42,059 bases of DNA, taken from positions 1 through 42,059 of IMG/VR virus record IMGVR_UViG_3300025131_005563; one strand, 5' to 3'. The notes beneath the pieces are model-generated. The model made no database searches and was not told the DNA's origin. It saw only the letters and a list, made by a program, of their open reading frames with translations. A program made the translations under genes and the position numbers. Origin of the DNA: a virus. Shown piece by piece: positions 23,555 through 31,900 of this stretch (the first letter of the stretch is position 1; each line of letters opens with the position of its first letter).

Positions 23555-24779
23555 TGAAAATGAAAAATTTTTAGAGAAATTTTTTGAAAACCATAAGGTG
23601 TTTTTGTGTAAGGATTTAGATTGGGGATATTTTTGTAATATGTCAAATAACAATATTCGTACAAGAATTCAGTATTTATTTTCGGAACATGGTTTTTTTA
23701 ATTATACATTAAAAGAATTAGATAAATTAAATAAGATTGCTTTTTGGCCCCATGTAGAATCTGAAGATAATCCAGACTTACATACTCAACAACGATATAT
23801 CTGTCAAGAAATAATTGATGATAATATTTTTAATCCAGTTCATGTAAGTTTAAAAACAAAAACAAAACGAAAAACTTATAATTTAACTTCGCCGCGGTTG
23901 TATAAAACTAATAAGGGGTACTTTTATGATGAATTACTCAAAGGACCGGGATATCCTAATCTTATGATTTCAACACATCCAGGACATACGAGAACGGTTG
24001 CTTCAACTTTTTTAAAAAAGAATTTAACTAATAGTTTGATTTATATAAATAAACAACATTATTATGAAAATATGATATCTGGAGATTTAGAAGAAATAAC
24101 TAATGTTAATCAATTATTTCCACTTTGGAAACCATATAAAAAAGTTAATCCTGATTTAATACAATTTAGTTTTATATTAAATCTGAAACATAGTAGTTTA
24201 AAAACCCGTGGAGGATTAATGCCTTTGATAAAAGATTGTTACACTAAATATCATAAGGAAACGGATTCTTTTGTTTTAAAGTTATGGCGATTGGATGCTT
24301 TCATAGGTGGTAGAAACCAGGATTTATTACATACACCACATTATTTACAAGAAGTTTACAAATCTTCACAAAAGATAGCTGAAACTTTATTTGAAAAAAA
24401 ATTAACAATTTATACGAATTCTAAAGAAGATGTTAAAAACTATTTTTTAGATATTAGAAAAAATTTGATTAAGAAAGCAAAAAATAAATATAATCAATTA
24501 TTTAAGTTAGAAGTTGATATTCAAAAAGATTTTGATTTTGATGTTGTGGTGGTTGAGGATAAACCTAATGATATTTCAAAATTAAATGAAAATAAAGGTT
24601 TTGCAATATGGATTGATAAAAGTATCTTAAAGGATATAAATCGAGAAATTTATGAATTTATTGTTTTTGCAAGACACGATATAAAATCATCAGAAACAAA
24701 AGATGGAAAGATATCAATAACGAATTGTAGAGATGTAGGAGATAAAAAGTGGATAATCCACAAAGAATTTTATTCATAA
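23541..24779 (+). CDS. Unknown protein, 412 residues, with weak ParB-like box
   Basis: Starts at an ATG overlapping the aminotransferase end by 14 nt. The middle is PVHVSLKTKTKRKTYNL, PRLYKTNKGYFYDELLKG, then PNLMISTHPGHTRTVASTFL. The HPGHTR-T-V-A-S segment could be a distant relative of the G-T-H-R-A-L box in the ParB-like protein at 16061, but I cannot align the rest, so this is a hint only. The C-terminal third is charged and helical, ending RDVGDKKWIIHKEF. No signal peptide or membrane segment is visible. Codon use matches the neighbours. Confidence 0.55.
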   Translation: MYIDNENEKFLEKFFENHKVFLCKDLDWGYFCNMSNNNIRTRIQYLFSEHGFFNYTLKELDKLNKIAFWPHVESEDNPDLHTQQRYICQEIIDDNIFNPVHVSLKTKTKRKTYNLTSPRLYKTNKGYFYDELLKGPGYPNLMISTHPGHTRTVASTFLKKNLTNSLIYINKQHYYENMISGDLEEITNVNQLFPLWKPYKKVNPDLIQFSFILNLKHSSLKTRGGLMPLIKDCYTKYHKETDSFVLKLWRLDAFIGGRNQDLLHTPHYLQEVYKSSQKIAETLFEKKLTIYTNSKEDVKNYFLDIRKNLIKKAKNKYNQLFKLEVDIQKDFDFDVVVVEDKPNDISKLNENKGFAIWIDKSILKDINREIYEFIVFARHDIKSSETKDGKISITNCRDVGDKKWIIHKEFYS

Positions 24780-24862
24780 CACCAATTGCTGGAGTAACAC
24801 TTGAGGCACAAGAAAAAGCATATAAACGAGTATTAGAGAAAACGTATGAAAACATTAAATAA
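24749..24862 (+). CDS. Small 37-residue protein (GTG start) across a gene junction
   Basis: GTG at 24749 with GGAG (24738-24741) and a 7-nt spacer, an ideal initiation signal. It reads DNPQRILFITPIAGVT then EAQEKAYKRVLEKTYENIK and stops at 24862. It overlaps the preceding gene by 31 nt and the methyltransferase-like gene by 17 nt. The amphipathic, natural-looking sequence and the ribosome site suggest it is translated. It may be a genuine micro-protein or the N-terminal remnant of a larger gene whose body has been replaced. No family is recognised. Confidence 0.5.
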   Translation: MDNPQRILFITPIAGVTLEAQEKAYKRVLEKTYENIK

Positions 24863-25442
24863 CTTTTTAGAGAATCACCCGTTGGCCAGGCACATAAAGA
24901 GCTTTATATTTGATAATAAGTATTTAAGTGCACTTAATTACATAATAGAAAATAAACCAAAGTTTGTCGTTGAGTATGGTGGAGGACAATCTACTTGGTT
25001 ACTTTCAGAATTAATAAACTACTTAGATTATGGTGGTAAAGTAGTTGGTTATGAAAATAATGAATATTGGTACAATGACCATATTAAAAAAGGATACAAT
25101 AAATATAATAATATAAAACTTGTTGATATTGTAGAAGATACATATAAATCAGAAGATAATGATCATTATGATATAACACGCGGAGTTAGGTATATTCATC
25201 CAATAGAAGATATAGAGGGTGTTGATTTTGTTATTATAGATGGACCTGATTTAAAACAATTTCAATCGGGCCCGAATACAACATTTAATTTAATGGATAT
25301 TGTTAATCATTTAGGTTATGAAATTCCATATTTTATTGATGGCAGATCAGGAACAAGAGATTTTTATGGAAACAATACAGACCACCCACATGAATTTGGA
25401 TTAGATTATAAAACCGATATAGGAGATACAAAAGAAATATGA
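24846..25442 (+). CDS. Class I SAM-dependent methyltransferase-like
   Basis: 198 residues. KFVVEYGGGQSTWLL (about residues 38-52) is a Rossmann motif I with E-x-G-x-G; GGKVVGYENNEYW gives the second strand with an acidic end that would hold the SAM ribose; DFVIIDGPDL is the motif IV region with the conserved Asp. These are the features of a class I methyltransferase without a recognised target-recognition domain. It may methylate a sugar hydroxyl or carboxyl in the local pathway. It ends in an ATGA overlap with the NeuB-type remnant. Confidence 0.65.
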   Translation: MKTLNNFLENHPLARHIKSFIFDNKYLSALNYIIENKPKFVVEYGGGQSTWLLSELINYLDYGGKVVGYENNEYWYNDHIKKGYNKYNNIKLVDIVEDTYKSEDNDHYDITRGVRYIHPIEDIEGVDFVIIDGPDLKQFQSGPNTTFNLMDIVNHLGYEIPYFIDGRSGTRDFYGNNTDHPHEFGLDYKTDIGDTKEI

Positions 25443-25576
25443 AGATAATAGCTGAATTGTGTCAAAATCACAATGGAGATATGGGTTTATTAGAAACTAT
25501 GGTTAGGGATGCTGTACTTAATGGTGCAGATATTCTAAAAATACAAACTATTAAAGCAGATTCATTATTATTATAG
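25439..25576 (+). pseudogene. NeuB-type nonulosonate (sialic acid) synthase, N-terminal remnant
   Basis: 45 codons from an ATG (ATGA overlap with the methyltransferase-like gene) to TAG 25574-25576. The reading has KIIAELCQNHNGDM at 2-15, then a helix, then LNGADILKIQTIKAD around 27-41. NeuB/SpsE synthases begin 'iiAEiGxNHnGd...A...GAdavKfQTfka', so the match covers the first beta-alpha-beta of the TIM barrel, including the NHNGD loop. A whole enzyme has about 340 residues; everything after the K-A-D point is absent and the next gene begins 10 nt later in a different sequence. It looks like a gene truncated by deletion. A CMP-sugar synthetase-like gene at 16864 is the natural partner. Confidence 0.75.
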
Positions 25577-25585
25577 GGATAGATT

Positions 25586-26077
25586 TTGCGAGATTTAATT
25601 ATACGGCCGAATGTAAACGACAAACACGATACGGAACATATACATTTCGAAGATAGTGATATTATTTATTATGATGAGAAACTCGAATGGGTTGATATTA
25701 TTAATAATGTAGGTATGATGAAATCTTTAAATGAAGTACAAACAAAAAAGTTATATGATAGAGTTATTCTCACAAAGAATATTAAAAAGATAATAAAATT
25801 TAAACCAGTAAGTAGATATACGATTTATTCATATGATATTAAATGTACGGAGAAATCCTTCTTTGGTAAAAATAATGTTTATACAGAAAATTTATCGTTA
25901 AGAGTGCCAAATACGTGGGATTGGTATTCAGATTCTTTAACTTTTGATATGATATCTAATGTAAATAATAGAGTGTGGAATGTTTTACAGAATTCCATTT
26001 CCCACTCTGATAGTCATAAATTTTTTGCATTATTGAATATGTTAAATATACACATAGAACAGGTAGATTATGAATAA
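25586..26077 (+). CDS. Unknown protein, 163 residues (TTG start)
   Basis: The TTG at 25586 is preceded by an AGGGATAG Shine-Dalgarno-like segment within the NeuB-remnant stop region. The sequence has DRVILTKNIKKIIKFKP in the middle and SLRVPNTWDWYSDSL then FDMISNVNNRVWNVLQNSI towards the end. I do not recognise a family. It could be the downstream part of a gene whose 5' half was deleted together with the body of NeuB, since its start is a weak TTG and it begins abruptly. It overlaps the next gene by 8 nt. Confidence 0.5.
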   Translation: MRDLIIRPNVNDKHDTEHIHFEDSDIIYYDEKLEWVDIINNVGMMKSLNEVQTKKLYDRVILTKNIKKIIKFKPVSRYTIYSYDIKCTEKSFFGKNNVYTENLSLRVPNTWDWYSDSLTFDMISNVNNRVWNVLQNSISHSDSHKFFALLNMLNIHIEQVDYE

Positions 26078-26819
26078 GATAGCAATACAATTAGCAGGAC
26101 AAGTAAGAGATTGGGAAAAATCATATTATGATTGGGTAGATTTTAAATCAAATTTAGAAAAAAAAGATTTTGATATTGATTTTCATATTTGTACTTGGGA
26201 AGATGAATATACTAAAGAATGCAATTTTGATTTCATAGAGACTGTTAATTTAGTTCCTATAAATACAGAAATGATATCTTTTAATGTAAAGCCCGGCGTT
26301 GGTACAAATGAAGAAAAAATGAAACCGGTTCGTAGAGACCAAACACCATATGGTATGATTCCTTTTTCTTATTTACAATATTGGGGCAGTAGATATAGAA
26401 GATTATATCAAAAACAAAATAAAATAGAATATGATTTTATAATTTTAGCAAGACCCGATATATATTATGAAGGAGATATATCTTTTGCAGAATTATTTTC
26501 AGAAGATTGGGAAGCCCCAGACCCAGAACCAACTTCACCAGGAAAGAATTTCAAAAATTCTCATTTTACAATTTTTATGCCACAGGGAATTAATAATGCT
26601 GTTGATGGACACACAAGAATATCTAATGATTTGTTATTTATGGGAACTGAAGAATCTATTAATTTATTTAGTAATGGGTTTTTACATTGTTATTTACAGA
26701 CATCAAAAAGTTTTAATTCGACAAATCATACTTTACCCGCCATGGTTTGTATGAAAACAAATTTACACGATAGAAATGTCCTGTCATACAAGAATCCATT
26801 GGTTCGTTACATTAAGTAG
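26070..26819 (+). CDS. 'SGQ-R / TW' family protein 4, putative glycosyltransferase
   Basis: 249 residues from an ATG overlapping the previous gene by 8 nt. IAIQLAGQVRDW, DIDFHICTWEDEY and EYDFIILARPDIYYEGD are the three shared motifs, with an intact R-P-D. The second half has GHTRISNDLLFMGTEESINLFSNGF, similar to 'y-x-F-m-G-x-x-x-x-x-d-l-f' in members 2 and 3. It is the last gene of the accessory island; a 43-nt gap follows with no motif of the TATTTAT kind. Transferase activity is inferred from the layout. Confidence 0.55.
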   Translation: MNKIAIQLAGQVRDWEKSYYDWVDFKSNLEKKDFDIDFHICTWEDEYTKECNFDFIETVNLVPINTEMISFNVKPGVGTNEEKMKPVRRDQTPYGMIPFSYLQYWGSRYRRLYQKQNKIEYDFIILARPDIYYEGDISFAELFSEDWEAPDPEPTSPGKNFKNSHFTIFMPQGINNAVDGHTRISNDLLFMGTEESINLFSNGFLHCYLQTSKSFNSTNHTLPAMVCMKTNLHDRNVLSYKNPLVRYIK

Positions 26820-26862
26820 GATAGTTGGGGAAAAGAATTACATCGATATATAAAGGAGAACT

Positions 26863-26970
26863 ATGATATTTAAAAAAATAAAACTATGGTTTCGAAAATT
26901 TAAAGAAAATAGAAAATTTAAAAAGAAACTTGAAGAACTTAAAAAACGAGACCCGTTTATTTACAAATGA
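26863..26970 (+). CDS. Small basic protein, 35 residues
   Basis: An ATG with a clear AAGGAG site; the stop is in an ATGA overlap with the ParB-like gene. The sequence is very basic: IFKKIKLWFRKFKENRKF followed by KKKLEELKKRDPFIYK. It is an amphipathic, Lys/Arg-rich helix with aromatic residues at the start and a RDPFIYK end. It may be a nucleic-acid or membrane-surface binding micro-protein. Tight coupling and a good ribosome site make it a likely real gene. Confidence 0.7.
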   Translation: MIFKKIKLWFRKFKENRKFKKKLEELKKRDPFIYK

Positions 26971-27374
26971 ACGAGAAAGAATTCTTTTTAGAATTATTTC
27001 CACAAGAATATGAACTTCTTGATATAAAAAACTTCAAAGATTTTGAAAAAGTCCCATTTCATTTTGTAAAAGATTTGGAAGAATTAAATAAACCAAGAGA
27101 AGAAGAAGAGGGGCCAGTTTGTGAGTGTGTTGGAGAGAATACAAATAAAGCATTAGTGTTATATTTTCAATCAATTATAAATAAAGGTATTGAATTACCT
27201 ATCTTTATTAATACAAAGAATCAGATTATGGATGGACATCACAGAATTCAGGCATATTATTTACTTGGTAGAGAAGAAATCCCTATATATCGTAATAAAT
27301 TAACAAGAAATCATGGTTTTTGTTGGAAAACGGGTGTAGAAGGTAGAAGAAGATTACGATTAAAATCTTGGTAA
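26967..27374 (+). CDS. ParB-like domain protein 3
   Basis: 135 residues, ATGA overlap. D89-G-H-H-R93-I-Q-A-Y-Y after an ELPIFINTKNQIM strand is the classic ParB/Srx nuclease-type box 'vlDGHHRi-x-A', and EIPIYRN supplies the following strand. A complete single-domain protein of this kind is common in phages. It may bind DNA or nucleotides, or act as a nuclease. CVCEC-type cysteines near 52-54 are unexplained. This is the strongest of the ParB-like candidates in the window. Confidence 0.7.
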   Translation: MNEKEFFLELFPQEYELLDIKNFKDFEKVPFHFVKDLEELNKPREEEEGPVCECVGENTNKALVLYFQSIINKGIELPIFINTKNQIMDGHHRIQAYYLLGREEIPIYRNKLTRNHGFCWKTGVEGRRRLRLKSW

Positions 27375-27388
27375 ATTTTATTATTTAA

Positions 27389-27402
27389 TATTTATAATTG
27401 TA
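27389..27402 (+). promoter_or_regulatory. Shared intergenic motif, copy 3 (TATTTAT-AATT-GTA)
   Basis: TATTTAT starts 36 nt before the ATG at 27425, in the 50-nt non-coding gap after the ParB-like gene. Sequence and spacing match copies 1 and 4 including GTA. Confidence 0.4.
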
Positions 27403-27424
27403 ACAATATATTCGAAAGAACAGT

Positions 27425-28171
27425 ATGATTAAATTAAAAGATTTACTATTAGAAGGAGTTGATGATCCAGGCATACTTAAATGTGTGTTTCTTGCAGGTG
27501 GGCCTGGAAGTGGTAAGACTTATATGACTAAAGGATTATTTGGAGTACCCGATAGATTAAATATTTCTCAAAGTGGAATGAAAATGGTAAATTCAGATAA
27601 GGAATTAAAATTTTTATTGAGAAAATTCGGATTTGGTACTGATTTAGATAAAATGCCCGATGAAGTATTTCAAAATCTTACCACTTCAAAAGAAAAGGGT
27701 GGTAGTAATCTAAGACAGTTTGCAAAAGAGTTGACTGCACAAAGAAAGAAAAAGTATCAAAGTGGTCGTTTAGGTATGATTATTGATGGTACGGGAGATG
27801 ATTTTAAAAAAATTGCAAGAATGAAAAAAGAAGTAGAAGGTAGTGGATATGATACTTATATGATTTTTGTCAATTGTACATTAGAAGTAGCATTACAAAG
27901 AAATGAAAAAAGAGATAGAGTATTACCTCAAAAAATTGTAATGGATTCACACAGAGCAGTGATGCAGAATCTTGGGGGTTTATCGGGGTTATTTAGTGGA
28001 AATTTTATGATTGTAGATAATAATAAGGATTTAGATGAGAAAAGGGCAATTAAAAGATTTAATATGTTGGTTAAGCAAGGTCTTAACAAGTTTATTAACA
28101 AACCTCTCAAAAACCCAATCGGAAAAAGTTGGATTAGAAAACAAAAAATCCTCAAAAAACAAGGAAATTAA
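27425..28171 (+). CDS. P-loop kinase-like protein with possible capsid-targeting leader
   Basis: 248 residues. Walker A is G25-G-P-G-S-G-K-T32 after a CVFLA strand; MIIDGTGDD is the Walker B-like strand and FVNCTLEVALQRNEKRDR supplies the lid with arginines. This places it among zeta-toxin/shikimate-kinase-like P-loop kinases. The N-terminus MIKLKDLLLE|G looks like the 10-residue leader of T4 internal proteins, which is cut after (L/I)-x-E by the prohead protease, and such a protease is encoded at 40415. It may therefore be a packaged protein delivered to the host (inference). The substrate of the kinase is unknown. The C-terminus is basic (SWIRKQKILKKQG). Confidence 0.75.
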   Translation: MIKLKDLLLEGVDDPGILKCVFLAGGPGSGKTYMTKGLFGVPDRLNISQSGMKMVNSDKELKFLLRKFGFGTDLDKMPDEVFQNLTTSKEKGGSNLRQFAKELTAQRKKKYQSGRLGMIIDGTGDDFKKIARMKKEVEGSGYDTYMIFVNCTLEVALQRNEKRDRVLPQKIVMDSHRAVMQNLGGLSGLFSGNFMIVDNNKDLDEKRAIKRFNMLVKQGLNKFINKPLKNPIGKSWIRKQKILKKQGN

Positions 28172-28172
28172 A

Positions 28173-28655
28173 ATGTTAACAACATTTGATGAGATTATTG
28201 AGTTAACTTTAGAACATGAAGGTGGTTACGTTCACGATCCGAAAGATTTAGGTGGTGAAACTAATTTTGGTATTGCAGGTAGATTCTATCCAGATGTAGA
28301 TATCAAGAACCTTACTAGAGAAGGTGCTAAAGATATCTATAGAAAAGATTATTGGGATAAAAATAAAGTAGATGATTTACCAGATAATTTAAAACACATC
28401 TTTTTTGATATGTGTGTGAATCAAGGTAGAGGAACTGCCGTAAAGATTTTACAACGAGCCTGTAATGCAAAAGGTGCAGATTTGGCTATTGATGGTGGAT
28501 TCGGGCCAGGTACTAAAGGTGCGGTTGAAACCTACAAACCATCTGTAGAAAGAGTTCGTTGTTATAGATTAAAACATTATTATGATTTAGTAAATAAAAA
28601 ACCAGAACAAGAGAGATTTTTGTTTGGTTGGTATCGTAGAGCTTTATCAGTATGA
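28173..28655 (+). CDS. Glycoside hydrolase family 108 endolysin (N-acetylmuramidase)
   Basis: 160 residues from the ATG at 28173 with AAGGAAA upstream; a longer reading to 28035 overlaps the kinase gene and is not credible. The family signature is H15-E16-G-G-Y19 followed by GGETNFGIAG, with Glu16 as the catalytic acid. The YRKDYWDKNKVDDLP and FDMCVNQGRGTA segments match the C-terminal half of the fold. GADLAIDGGFGPGTKGAV is the peptidoglycan-binding piece of this family. It cleaves the glycan strands of murein for host lysis. No signal peptide is visible, so a holin or other export is needed. Confidence 0.9.
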   Translation: MLTTFDEIIELTLEHEGGYVHDPKDLGGETNFGIAGRFYPDVDIKNLTREGAKDIYRKDYWDKNKVDDLPDNLKHIFFDMCVNQGRGTAVKILQRACNAKGADLAIDGGFGPGTKGAVETYKPSVERVRCYRLKHYYDLVNKKPEQERFLFGWYRRALSV

Positions 28656-28659
28656 TAAA
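28643..28659. other. 7-bp inverted repeat at the endolysin stop
   Basis: TTTATCA-GTA-TGATAAA forms perfect 7-bp arms around 3 nt and includes the TGA stop. A short A-rich tail follows. It could be a weak hairpin at the 3' end of the gene; no T-tract is present. Confidence 0.3.
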
Positions 28660-28682
28660 AATAATTAATTAGGAGATAAAAA

Positions 28683-28961
28683 ATGGCAACAGCAACACAA
28701 GGTTCATTTGTAGGTAGAACTGCAGCAACTGTAAAGGATAATGCAAAGTATAAAAAAGTACTTACTAAGACCGCGGTTGATTACTATATGACAGGTTCAG
28801 AATTAAGTTCGGCCGGATTTATAGTTGAATCGGCAGGAGATACAAAATTATCTTTTGTAGGTGGCGGTCAAATCGGCGCAGATGCAGTTACTGCTAAAAC
28901 ACTTTATGAAATTGGAGTTTCAAGAGTGAGCGGTAGTGGTACAGTTCACTTGGTATTCTAA
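28683..28961 (+). CDS. Small protein, possible virion/decoration component
   Basis: 92 residues with a TTAGGAG ribosome site. The sequence is low-charge and Gly/Ala/Ser/Thr/Val-rich, with beta-type strands (AGFIVESAGDTKLSFVGGG, YEIGVSRVSG) and an aromatic-hydrophobic end HLVF. This composition is typical of small phage structural or decoration proteins, but no family is recognised. It lies between the endolysin and the large multidomain gene, 27 nt after the endolysin stop. It has no signal peptide. Confidence 0.6.
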   Translation: MATATQGSFVGRTAATVKDNAKYKKVLTKTAVDYYMTGSELSSAGFIVESAGDTKLSFVGGGQIGADAVTAKTLYEIGVSRVSGSGTVHLVF

Positions 28962-28965
28962 TAGA

Positions 28966-31900
28966 ATGAATGAGTTAACAAAGTGGTTAATTAAAGATTT
29001 TGTTAATGAGGGAGTAGATTTACCAGTTGAGATAGGTGATACTGTTAAAATGGGTAGATTTAAAAATAAAAAGGTTGTTGTTAAGTCTATTGCTTGGAAT
29101 GAAAGGGGTGACTTACTCATAAATGGCCGACCCGCATTAAAATTCAGAGTTATTGAACCTGAAACTGAAGTTGTTGTGCCTTCACCCAGCAGGAAAGGTA
29201 TAGATAAAAATAAAACTGATAGATTGAGTGGTTATAAGAAAGTAAAGAAATTAGATGAAGTTGTAAATAGACCAAAAATTAAAAAGGCATTACTAAAATT
29301 GGTTGATAAGAACTTAATACCAAGAGCTTATATAAAAAATATTAGAAAATTACAAGTTTTCCTTACTCACAATCCAGCTATAATGACACAATTATTGAGA
29401 TTACTTGGTGAAGAAGTTAATGAACAAAAAGAAACCAAACAAGTAGTAGGAATATATGGTGGTAGATTTCAACCATTTGGGCCTCATCATAAAAAAACTT
29501 ATGAATGGATGAAATCAAAATTTGATGATGTTTATATAACAACTTCTAATATTAAAAAACCACCTAAACATCCAATGAATTTTAGAGAAAAAGTTCGTCA
29601 TATGACTAAAATGGGAATTCCTAAGAATAAAATTATACAAGAAAAAACACCGTATGTTGCAACAAATACAATGAAAAAGTTTGATAAGGAAACTACTGCC
29701 GTTGTTTATGCTTTTGGAGCAAAAGATGCTGGAAGATTGACAAGTGGAAAATATTTTCAAAATTATAAAAAGAATAAAAATAATTTAGAAGGATTTTGGA
29801 AACATGGATATGTTATTACAGCACCGCACGTTTCAATGAAAGCAGCTGGTATGGAAGTAAGTGGAACTGTAATGAGAGATTTACTTGGTTCACCAGAATA
29901 TGAGGATGATAGAGAACGAAGATTTAAAAAATTCTTTGGTTATTTTGATAAAGGTGTTTACAATATGATGACTAATAAATTTAGAAAATTATATGAGTTT
30001 TTTAATCAATCAAGTGTAAAAAATATAATAAAAGAAGTTAGTGCATTTAATTCAAGTTTTAAGGCATCAAGTTTATCTGATGAGGGTATGTATGATTTTT
30101 TCGCTTCGTTTGCCGATTATAAAAGAATATCACCCAGACATGCAAGAATTTTAGGATGGGAAGTATTGGCTGATATTTTAAACGATAAGGCAGAAGGAGT
30201 TGTTGATCCTGCATTTGATTATACTTTTGCATCTATGGAAAGACCCGCTACGGTTTCTTTTGGTAGAACGGTTAATCAAAATACAAAAAATACCGATAGT
30301 GTTGATAATCCATTTCCAAAGTGGAAAACCCATATAAATAGTATAGTTGATAAATTGGGTTGGGAAGTTATAAAATGGTTCGGTGAACCTACAGCTAAGA
30401 TGAAAGATTCACATACCTTTGATATGAAAGATAGTACTAAAAGTGTAGATAAAATTAAAAAATTACAAGAAAGTTATCAAAAAGATGTTGAATTATTTAT
30501 CGAGGCAGCCTGTGGTGTTGGCCAAAATCCAGAGGATACAGGATGTACACCAAAAGATAAATCACTAACAAAGGGGAAATCTACGAAAGTTGATCCTAAT
30601 CAAGATGACTCTACACAAGAAAAAACCATTAATCAAAATAAAAAACAAATAAAAGTCGGCAAGGATTTAAAAGAAGATTTAGATTTTATATTAGAACAAA
30701 GAGATAAAGTTCGTTTAAAAAGTGGTGGTGGTTCTAACTCACCATCGATTCAAGATGTAAAAGATTTGCAAATATTCACACAAGAAAGAATGTTGCAAGA
30801 TGAAAGAAGGTTAGAAGCTGAAGAAAAGGGTGAAGAATTTAATGAAGAACCTTATGTTCATCCAGATATAGTTCAAAGAGAAGTAGATGATGCAACTTTG
30901 GATAGGGCTATAGATTATTTAGAAGAAAGTTTAGAACCAAAAGATTATGAAGCTCTGATAAAAAGATTTGCAAAAGGTGGGGCAGTTTCTGCTCATTTAA
31001 CAAAAATACCAAAATTGAAAAGGGGGGAGCCAGGTTATCCTGGGTTAAACAAAAACTCGCCTGGTTATAAAAGAGCAAGAGAAATAATTAGATTATATCT
31101 TAAAAATGATGCTAAAAGTCCAGTTACAGGTAAACCACTACCACTTAGTCATATGGAGCCAGACCATAGAATTCCATTTTCAACTGCTGAAAGTGATGTA
31201 GTGGATTCAGGTAAGTTTAAAGGTTTATCATTAAAAGCAAAAAAACCAGCGGATGGCAATTCAATACAAGAAATAATGAAAAAGAGAAAAGGTCAATTAA
31301 CCGATTATGACAAAAAAGTAATTACTGCTTTAGAACCTTTACAGGCAAAATATGATGATCCTACTTCAAATATGGATTTGATGGCTGGCCCTGTAAATCA
31401 ATTTAAAGGTTCGTTAATTAATGATGAGTTATTAACTTCTATTAGAAAGAAACTTGCTGAGAATCCTGAAGAAAAACGATTACAAGATGAATATACATCA
31501 GAGAGAAAAAGATTATTAGAAAATTATCATAGAGATGCTGTTAGAAATGGAAGTGTACCACCATACCATGAATCAGTCATTAGAGATGCAGACAAGGTTG
31601 AAACTAATGCTATTATGAAAGCACATAATTATTACCATCCTGACGCTGACAATATGAATACCTATTTAAAAGGTAGAAAAGATAAGGGTATAGAACCAGA
31701 TCCTGATTATTATGAAAAGGTAAAGGAGTTTTGGGCGAAAAAAGGAGTTAAATTACCAGATAGTGTAGCTGATATTGATTATAAAAAACCACCTTTTAAT
31801 CAGACAATGACTATTTATGTTCAAGCTGGTAGAGGTAGAGGTGGTGCTAAAAGGAGACCAACACCAAAAGATCATGAGTATATGGTAAAAGAATTTCAAA

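Noticed and set aside
25577-26077. Continuation of NeuB in another frame after the TAG
   Set aside because: The following 500 nt encode an unrelated sequence with none of the later NeuB motifs in the frames I read.
26467-26754. A 95-residue + strand frame inside the TW-family protein 4 gene
   Set aside because: It is a shifted reading of a gene with three recognisable motifs and has no plausible protein features of its own.
28035-28172. Extended start for the endolysin
   Set aside because: The extra 46 residues run inside the kinase gene, read as basic out-of-frame sequence and precede a well-placed ATG with a ribosome site.
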